Positions 26,290 to 32,603 of a stretch of 35,553 bases of DNA are shown piece after piece. The notes under the pieces are model-generated. The model was not told the DNA's origin and made no database searches. It saw only the letters and a list, made by a program, of their open reading frames with translations. How positions within the stretch are numbered: the first letter of the stretch is position 1; every line of letters begins with the position of its first letter. Location of the stretch: assembly GCA_905221605.1 (NCBI GenBank), contig CAJNDS010001136.1, positions 808,939 to 844,491 of the forward strand. The letters are read 5' to 3'. The translations under genes and the position numbers were made by a program. Origin of the DNA: Symbiodinium natans. Its lineage: Eukaryota; Sar; Dinophyceae; Suessiales; Symbiodiniaceae.

Positions 26290-26575
26290 ACCCCTAAGCC
26301 CTAGGCCCTAAACCCCGAAACCCGAAACCCTAAACCCTAAACCCTAAACCCTAAACCCTAAACCCTAAACCCTAAACCCTACCCCTAAACCCCTAAACGC
26401 CTAAACCCCTAAACCCCTAAACCCCTAAACCCCTAAACCCCTAAACCCCTAAACCCCTAAACCCCTAAACCCCTAAACCCCTAAACCCCTAAACCCCTAA
26501 ACCCCTAAACCCCTAAACCCCTAAACCCCTAAACCCCTAAACCCCAAACCCCGAAACCGTAAACCCTAAACCCTA
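26290..26575 (+). repeat. telomeric array expanding to about twenty CCCCTAAA units
   Basis: Begins as CCCTAAA, then 26376-26545 is a homogeneous 8-bp repeat (TTTAGGGG on the other strand), then returns to CCCTAAA-like. Confidence 0.95.
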
Positions 26576-26747
26576 CTCCTCCGAGTTTTTTGAGAAGCTC
26601 ATTTGTGGCCGAGATGGATGTTCAGGGTTTTGAAGAGCTTTAGAGCTTCTACTGCCTTAATGGTATCGGTTCTAGGGCGTGCGAGTGGCAAGTTGATGCG
26701 TGCAAGCACAAGCGGAGCCTTCCTAAACCCTAAACCCTAAACAGCAG

Positions 26748-26869
26748 GAGCCTTATTTGCTGGAGCTTATGCTGGCGCAGCAAGACTGGGTCTTCCGCGG
26801 CTCGTGGTATCTGCAAAAAAACTCCTGGCAAACTGTTTTGACGCGTTTCTGTCCGCTGAAAATACAAGG
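26748..26869 (+). CDS. exon-like island, 40 codons
   Basis: After AACAGCAG, reads EPYLLELMLAQQDWVFRGSW and on to LKIQG, ending two bases into a codon at GTTATAGGG. Joins 27087 (GRMFVRLSG) in frame when the intron is removed. Rich in aromatic and Leu residues; family unknown. Confidence 0.55.
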
Positions 26870-27086
26870 GTTATAGGGTTCTTAAGGGAGGGGGGATTCT
26901 CCCTAAGAGAGGGCTTAGGGCTTAGGGCTTGGGGCTTAGGGGTGGTATGTAACCCAAGGTTCCCGTATACTCCCCGGTAAGTACTCCCTAAGGCTCCCTA
27001 AGCTTCCGCAAGGTTCCCTAGGTACCTGCCCCCCATGAACCCCCTCCCTTAACAAGCGTATAATTTCTATCGGTTGAAAATACTAG
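26870..27086 (+). mobile_element. family I intron copy 2 with 13-bp direct repeat
   Basis: TGAAAATACAAGG at 26857-26869 and TGAAAATACTAGG at 27075-27087 flank it. GT-AG ends (AAGG|GTTATA, ACTAG|GAGA) give an in-frame join. AAGGTTCCC, GGCTCCCTAAGCTTCC and a C-rich tract match 2657-2754. A short CTTAGGG tract lies inside at about 26915-26940. Confidence 0.8.
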
Positions 27087-27407
27087 GAGAATGTTCGTAA
27101 GACTGTCAGGTAAGGAAGCTTCTCAAGTGCATAGGTTCATCTGATAGGCTCTTGGCAATAAAACTCCTGAGCTTTGGCGGATGCACTTTGAGGTTGGAAC
27201 CCTGAAGCCCTGAAACCCTAAACCCTAAACCCTAAACCCTAAACACCCGAAACCCTGTAAGCTTGTGTTTGCGCGTAGGAAGCATTCTGGCAACATCAGA
27301 GCTTTCTATCAGCCCAAGATCTCAAGTGTTGGCATCTCCCCAAATAAGGGTGCGCTTTCTGGGGGTTGCCACGCTCAGGAGTACAATATTCCGAGTTGGA
27401 TTATGAG
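27087..27407 (+). CDS. two exon-like islands (27087-27109, 27279-27407)
   Basis: 27087-27109 ends at CAG|GTAAGG, a consensus donor. 27279-27407 follows GCGTAG and reads KHSGNIRAFYQPKISSVGIS and on to PSWIMR before GTCCCC. A CCCTAAA tract lies between (27213-27250). Linking phase not verified; family unknown. Confidence 0.4.
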
Positions 27408-27475
27408 GTCCCCTATTTTGAGGAATACCCAAGTTAGGTTTTTTGGAGTTTGGGGGTATGCGTGTCTGGGCTAAA

Positions 27476-27560
27476 CCCTAACCATCCCTAACCATCCCTT
27501 TAAGGAAACCCTAAACCATCCCTTTAAAGGAACCCTAGGAAACCCTAACCATCCCTTGGG
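27476..27560 (+). repeat. CCCTAACCATCCCTTTAAGG repeat
   Basis: About four degenerate units of 20-30 bp derived from a telomere-like motif. Confidence 0.75.
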
Positions 27561-27597
27561 GGCAAAAGAGTTTGGTTTCGAAGTGCGCAGGCCCCTG

Positions 27598-28206
27598 GGT
27601 TTAGGGTTTAGGGTTTAGGGTTTAGGGTTTAGCGTTTAGGGTTTAGGGTTTAGGGTTTGCTGTGATAGGGCGTAGATGCTGTGAAGGTTAGGTTTCGGAA
27701 CAAGCTCGAAAGCTTCGTGAGGTGCTGAAGAGCAGCTTTGGCCCGATTGTGGAGGGCCATCTAAACACTTTTCTCCCACCCCACGCCGTCCAAGGCGGCA
27801 AAGCCACCCAAACCTATTCCTTTTAGGGTTTAGGCCTAAACTCAGACGACAGTCCACTCTTCAAAACTTTGATGTTGGTTGAATCCGAGAGTCAAGGGTG
27901 CCAGCAAGGTCTCGAAGGTAAGATAGAGGCCCCGAAGCCGGGCCAGTAGGGCAGGGTCAGGGGGCCAGGGGGGCCGGGCGGGGCACAAACAGAGAGCGGG
28001 CCAAGCGGGGCCAGGGGGGTCAGGCCAAGGGGCCAGGGGGGCCAGGGGGGGTCAGGGGGGGTCAGGGGGGCCGGGCCAGTCGGCTTGTGCCATCGAGGTC
28101 AAAGGGCTTAAGCGCCGCCCCCCAACGTAGGGGGGCGGCCTAGGCTCTGAGTTTAGGGTTTAGGGTTTAGGGTTTAGGGTTTACGGTTTAGGGTAAACAA
28201 TTGCAG
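27598..28206 (+). other. telomeric arrays around a G-rich minisatellite
   Basis: TTTAGGG 27598-27660 and 28152-28196. 27945-28085 is a tandem GGGGCCAGGGGGGTCAGG-type repeat, then GGGGGCGGCC. A 73-codon minus frame at 27857-27636 is unsupported. Ends AATTGCAG, an acceptor. Confidence 0.7.
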
Positions 28207-28304
28207 GGCAACCTGAGAGCGACCAAGGTACTCATACCCTGTCCACCGTCCCCACGCCGATGCAGTGGCCAGGAGGCCAGTACACTTTCTATATGAAAGA
28301 GAGT
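28207..28304 (+). CDS. exon-like island with AG and GTTTAGGG borders
   Basis: After AATTGCAG, open as QPESDQGTHTLSTVPTPMQW and on to TFYMKES, ending on a codon boundary at GTTTAGGG. A further open stretch at 28334-28410 (PSERLGEKCPSSSVQAPASV) follows the short array. Family unknown. Confidence 0.5.
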
Positions 28305-28605
28305 GTTTAGGGTTTAGGGTTTAGGGTTTACCCCGAGCGAGCGTCTTGGAGAGAAGTGTCCATCTTCCAGTGTGCAGGCGCCGGCCTCAGTCCATGCTTC
28401 AAAAAAGGGCTTGGGGACTAACCCAAATTCCCGAGACGCTAGTGCCTAAACTGGCCTAAACCCGCACAACCTATGCTAAAAGAATGTGAGGCTTCGCATA
28501 TCCGTCCTAGACTTCATCCCTTAGCCTACACCATGATGATCCTCAAGCTTTAAGCCAGACATGCCAAACCTTAAGCCCCAAACCCTAAAGCCTGAGAACC
28601 TGAAG
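28305..28605 (+). other. short telomeric array and unique sequence
   Basis: TTTAGGG 28305-28333, then unique sequence with scattered CCTAAA words. It ends CCTGAAG, an acceptor for the next island. Confidence 0.5.
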
Positions 28606-28692
28606 GTCTCTGACGCCGTTAACAAGCGTCGCCCTGGCGTCGCTTCAGCCAGACGTGCCCTCCGTGGATCAGTCACGCTACCCACCAGGACC
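28606..28692 (+). CDS. 29-codon basic exon-like island
   Basis: Exactly 29 codons, VSDAVNKRRPGVASARRALR and on to LPTRT, between CTGAAG and GTTTAGGG. Rich in Arg. Family unknown. Confidence 0.55.
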
Positions 28693-29249
28693 GTTTAGGG
28701 TTTGGAGGGGTTTCGGGTCCTGTCTTTCTTACGAGTCGTGGGTTTCTTCATTGAGGTGTGTTTCTGGCACTGAGCAAGTCCAGTTTCAAAAGGGCTGAGT
28801 CTTAAGATTCACAGCAGAAAGAGTCTGGGGTGAGGAAGGAATTATGCAAGATGCCTCAAAGACTGTCCATACAGTGGCCATGGTCCACAAAAAATCTGCA
28901 TGAAAGGAAACCAAGCGCGTCGGGGAAAGTCAGGCGCATGTAGGGCTCGCCCGTCCAGTGTGCGAATTTCAGGGGCTGGGAGATTCCAAGGTTCAGGTTC
29001 GGACAAAACGCTGCCCAGACACCTATTGGCCTGCTCCGATTTTGAGTTTCTCGATGAACTTCTGGTCTTGGTTTTTTTTGTGGAGACGCTACACTCCTTG
29101 TTGGAGATGCCACAGCCATCGGGCAATTTGATCCTATCGGGCGGGTGGCAACAAAAAGAGAGAGGCCCTAAACCCTAAAGACCCTGAAAGACCCTGAAAG
29201 ACCCTGAAAGACCCTAAAGACCCTAAAGACCCTAAAGACCCTAAGCCAG
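28693..29249 (+). other. putative intron with a 10-bp CCCTGAAAGA repeat
   Basis: Starts GTTTAGGGTTTGG. 29166-29245 is a tandem ACCCTGAAAG/ACCCTAAAG array, and it ends CTAAGCCAG. 28842-29178 has overlapping frames on both strands with no motif. Confidence 0.5.
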
Positions 29250-29369
29250 GAATGCTGTCCCCGGCCGCGACCCAGCTGCTTGAAGACCCTCGCACCCATG
29301 CGCCGGTGCAGGCCATGATCAAGGAAGCCCATGCAATCAGGCCGCACACGTTCAGGGGTGGAAGCTATA
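29250..29369 (+). CDS. exon-like island, 39 codons
   Basis: After AAGCCAG, open as MLSPAATQLLEDPRTHAPVQ and on to FRGGSY, ending one base into a codon at GTTTAGGG (29370). Strongly protein-like; family unknown. Confidence 0.55.
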
Positions 29370-29864
29370 GTTTAGGGTTTAGGGTTTAGGGTTTAGGGTT
29401 TAGGCTTCAGGGTTTAGGGTTTAGTTGCAAAGGGTTTCGGGAGAGCGCCTGGTCCCGGCAACACGCACAGAGCCCGGATGCAAAAAGGGATTAGGGGTTC
29501 AGGGTTCAGCGTAGTCCTTCGGGAATCACATGAAGCCAAGAAGGAGCAAGAACACTTGTCATTTTTGGTTATGGCTTAAGAGGGGCTATAGCAATTTTGA
29601 CTACTGACTCGTGCAGTCGCCCGGACATGTGCTATGTTCGGAACTTTTTTGGGACATCGATGTTGGAGTTTTGAGGGTTTGAAGTCTTCCAAGAGAAGCC
29701 TCAGGCCTCGAAGGGGGTCATAGTTACACACTTAGCGCACTTCAGGCTTAAACTGCTAAGCAACTGCTCCCTGATTTTTCTGGCCATGCTCTTCTGGATC
29801 TTCTGGATGAGCAGAAGCAGAACAGTTTGAGCAGTGGACTGGTGATGAGTCTATATTCAAGGAC
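29370..29864 (+). other. telomeric array then unique sequence
   Basis: TTTAGGG 29370-29430. 29431-29864 has no repeats and no supported exon. Confidence 0.5.
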
Positions 29865-30116
29865 ATGATGCAAAACGACTCGGTTTTGTGCCCGGTTCTT
29901 ATGCATGGGGCTGGTTACCGCAAGCTCGAGGCGTGCTTGCGCGTGCCTAGGCACGGCATCGCATCTGGAGTCGAAATCCCCCCCCGTCCAGTTGCTGCAT
30001 CGTCCAATGTGCCGAAGGCCTTCTCACCTGAGTCCCGTGCGCATTGCTTGACATCTTGCAATTCGAGGTGCTCGAAACCGTCCCCTGAAGCCGAAACTCG
30101 ACACCCTAAACCCTAA
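29865..30116 (+). CDS. hypothetical open stretch
   Basis: 83 codons from MMQNDSVLCPVLMHGAGYRK, Cys-rich near the end, running into CCCTAAA repeats. No motif; possibly one or two exons. Confidence 0.3.
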   Translation: MMQNDSVLCPVLMHGAGYRKLEACLRVPRHGIASGVEIPPRPVAASSNVPKAFSPESRAHCLTSCNSRCSKPSPEAETRHPKP

Positions 30117-30290
30117 ACTCGGCACCCTAAATCCTAAACTCTACACCCTAAACCCTAAAGTGCTCCTGCCAAACAGACCTTTCAAAGTAGAAGCCTGTCG
30201 TGTTGTGGTCACACGTCGGCCTCGGAACGTGCTTCTGCAGCAGGTGCCCTAAACCCTAAAGCCTAAAGCCTAAGCCCTCCCTTTGTCGTA

Positions 30291-30369
30291 GTTGGGTAAC
30301 ATTTTACATTTTTAAGGGTACTTAAACCCAATAAGGAATATAATTTTAAAATTTTAATACTATCCCAAC
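30291..30369 (+). mobile_element. AT-rich palindromic element, family K
   Basis: GTTGGGTAACATTTTAC and TTTTAATACTATCCCAAC form imperfect inverted ends. Only copy seen. Confidence 0.65.
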
Positions 30370-30642
30370 CATGAACTAGCTCCCCTGACACTGGCTTTTC
30401 GCGGCTTTTGGAAGGCTATCGGCAGACCTGCGGTTGACTCGGAGGCGTTTTAGGGTTTGGGGTACGGGGTGCACAAGATAAAGCTCGAAAGCCCTTCGAA
30501 GACCCTGGAGCCCTACGCATGGCGGTGGCTCTGACTTTGTGGTACTTTACTGTAACTTTAGATCCTTACCTTTTTTGGTGTTTATTGGGTTTCTTATTAA
30601 GGCAGCTAGGAGTTTAATTTATAGCTACCCTCCTGAGTGCAG

Positions 30643-31361
30643 CCAAGCTGAGTGGTTTTCCACGCTTGAGACACAGAACTTAGGCGAGCGCATCCAACCA
30701 GTGCACCTGTCTGATCTGTCAGCAGCCAAAGCTCTTCATGAAGTTCTTTCCGCGGGGGCACGCGAGCTCGAGTTTTGCCCATCCGTGGTCAGCTTACTAC
30801 GAGACTCTAGGCCTTTGCTGGGAGAGTTGCTGTAGGGTTTAGGGTTTAGGGCTTAGGGCTTAGGTCACCTCTAGGCCCCACAGACTTCGTTTATGTTCAC
30901 TCTGGTGCATCCAGTGCTCAGGATTTTCCGAGCTGAACAAACGAGCAGTTTCCAAATTGCGGAGAGGACCCTCCCGAAGGAGGCATGATTTCTGCAAGGT
31001 GCTGGGTCCCGGTGACTTGGCAGCCCAGTGGTACCCTTTATCCGTTTTTTGGTTCAAGGTTCCCTTTTCAAGTAACCAACCCCAAAAAGGGTACCATCAG
31101 TATAATATGGGGATTTTCCGAGAATGGGGGTACCTATTTGGGGGATCCCTTTAAGGGGATTCTATTCTGTTTGGGGTGTAAAAGGGGTAGCTCCCTTTTT
31201 TTGGCAAATGCCCACATGTTTTCTGGGGGTACCTAGGTGACCAGAAGCTCCATGATGAAATGCTCGACGGGTTCATGTTCGCTCCACGCTTGATCCTTGT
31301 GATCAGAAGCTCCAGCGGACCGCTCGTTGCAGGCAAAGCAAAGAGTTGTTGCGCAGCTTAG
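30643..31361 (+). CDS. last three exons of an unidentified gene
   Basis: Exons 30643-30831, 30884-31011 and 31237-31361. The first follows GAGTGCAG and reads QAEWFSTLETQNLGERIQPV and on; the second is Cys/Arg-rich (LCSLWCIQCSGFSELNKRAV and on to CKVLGPG); the third reads DQKLHDEMLDGFMFAPRLIL and ends KSCCAA and TAG at 31359. Both introns keep phase: CT|A across the 52-bp telomeric intron, and G|GT across the C/D compound intron. Upstream exons not located. Family not recognised; the CxxCxxxxC pattern could bind a metal, but that is speculative. Confidence 0.6.
30832..30883 (+). mobile_element. 52-bp GT-AG telomeric intron
   Basis: GTAGGGTTTAGGGTTTAGGG at the 5' end and CTAGGCCCCACAG at the 3' end, with GCTTAGG units between. 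Removing it joins GELLLRLCS in frame; without removal TAG at 30833 stops translation. The smallest telomeric intron with good borders on both sides. Confidence 0.7.
31012..31236 (+). mobile_element. compound intron: family C (5') fused to family D (3')
   Basis: GGTGAC occurs at 31011-31016 and 31236-31241. CCCG|GTGACT and CCTAG|GTGACC give a GT-AG intron with join LGPGDQKLH. The first ~95 bp match family C (CAGCCCAGTGGTACCCTTTA, AACCAACCCCAAAAAGGGT). 31109-31218 match family D at 33575-33690 (TTTCCGAGAA, CCCTTTAAGGGGATTCTATT, AAATGCCCACAT). Confidence 0.85.
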
Positions 31362-32087
31362 ACGAGAATGCAATGAAGGAAGTGCTGCACTGACTGTAAC
31401 GACTCATGGCTTGAATTGCAGACATTCTTCGTAATTTTGGAGTTTATCATACGAGATGGACCTGACCACAAAATTCTACTTGTTATTTCATGCGAAGAAG
31501 ATGTACTGCGACTTAGATATAAATAGTCTCCTCTTCTTCGAATAACTACTGGTTCTTGACCTTTATGAAATGTTTGAATGTCAGTTCGAATCTATATTGG
31601 AGTTTCAATGGACTTGGAGAGGAGCAAATCGTTATGTAATTATGCAATTAGGGAAGTATCGACTTTACGAGATCCTTTGCATGAATCATTCTCTTTAGTT
31701 GGTTGGCAATCCCACAAAAATCCCAAAGTCTTCTGGGTAGAACTGATTTGAAGTTGATGAACTAAGGAGGCACGGGATGGGGCTACTACAAAAATTGGCA
31801 TTCGAAGGTTTGTTGAACAAGTTTGCTTTCAAGTTTACCTTCGGTGCAATAACATCGGCTCCAAGACGAGTGTGAGATAAATCGTCTTGATGAGAACGTT
31901 AATATACAAGAATGTACAATATTATACAAGCATATACAAAAAAGCATACCATAATCCATAATAACATTATGGGAAAAAGGAAAATATGTGTTAAACCCCC
32001 CCCCCCCCCCCCCCGGTGGCTCATGCCGAAGATTTTCTGCGCCGGGTGGCAGAGAGCAGCAGACCTGCGCCGCTGCAAGGTGCTGCG
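31362..32087 (+). other. AT-rich spacer free of telomeric repeats
   Basis: From the stop at 31361 to about 31990 base composition shifts to AT-rich and no telomeric word or palindromic family is present. No supported gene. C19 at 31996-32014. Likely intergenic: 3' flank of the previous gene and upstream region of the RCC1 gene. Confidence 0.6.
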
Positions 32088-32205
32088 GTTTAGGGCTTAG
32101 GGCTTAGGGCTTAGGGCTTAGGGCTTAGGGCTTAGGGTTTAAGGTTTAGGGTTTAGGGTTTAGGGTTCAGGGTTTAGGGCTTAGGGTTTAGGGTTTAGGG
32201 TTAAA
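32088..32205 (+). repeat. CTTAGGG then TTTAGGG array
   Basis: About seven CTTAGGG units followed by TTTAGGG units. This is the last array before the RCC1 gene. Confidence 0.95.
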
Positions 32206-32603
32206 AAGCAGCGATGCGGCTCCTTGCAAGGCGGTGGTAAGCAGAGTTGCAGGCATGGAGTGCATATGTACATGTTTATACACATACATGTCATATTGTT
32301 ATTCGTTTGTTTGTTCGTTTATTCATTTTTGTACTACATGTATAGAGAGTGTATGATTATAGTAGAGGCTTGGTCAGCTTAAAGCTTTGCTCACGGCACA
32401 GCTCAGCATCAGTCATGAAGCTTCATGTCTGGACCGATCGCCATCTCCTTCTCGATGCAGGTGAGACCCATGTCGTATGTCGTATTGATATGATGTACAT
32501 TCCCCCCGAATCAAGCCTGCTTGCCCTCAATTCATCTCAGTTCGGGGGCCATAAGACTTGCCTCTTGGACGGTTTAGAGCCCCCTTCGAGGCGGGTTTCT
32601 TTC
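32206..32603 (+). promoter_or_regulatory. 5' region of the RCC1-repeat gene
   Basis: T-rich and alternating purine-pyrimidine sequence (ATGTACATG, TTTATACACATACATG, TTTGTTTGTTCG) then CTCCTTCTCGATGCAG at about 32447-32462, which would suit a cis or spliced-leader acceptor. The main frame is open from 32349, with an ATG at 32415, so extra N-terminal residues are possible. No promoter motif can be named. Confidence 0.35.

Noticed and set aside
27945-28085. CRISPR-like spaced repeats
   Set aside because: A G-rich degenerate minisatellite with no conserved repeat-spacer structure in a eukaryotic context.
1-31360. Mis-assembly of separate telomere-ended fragments
   Set aside because: Not excluded, but several arrays sit inside short exact duplications and inside copies of known elements with in-frame exon joins, which a random assembly error would not produce. 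Long reads spanning several arrays would settle it.
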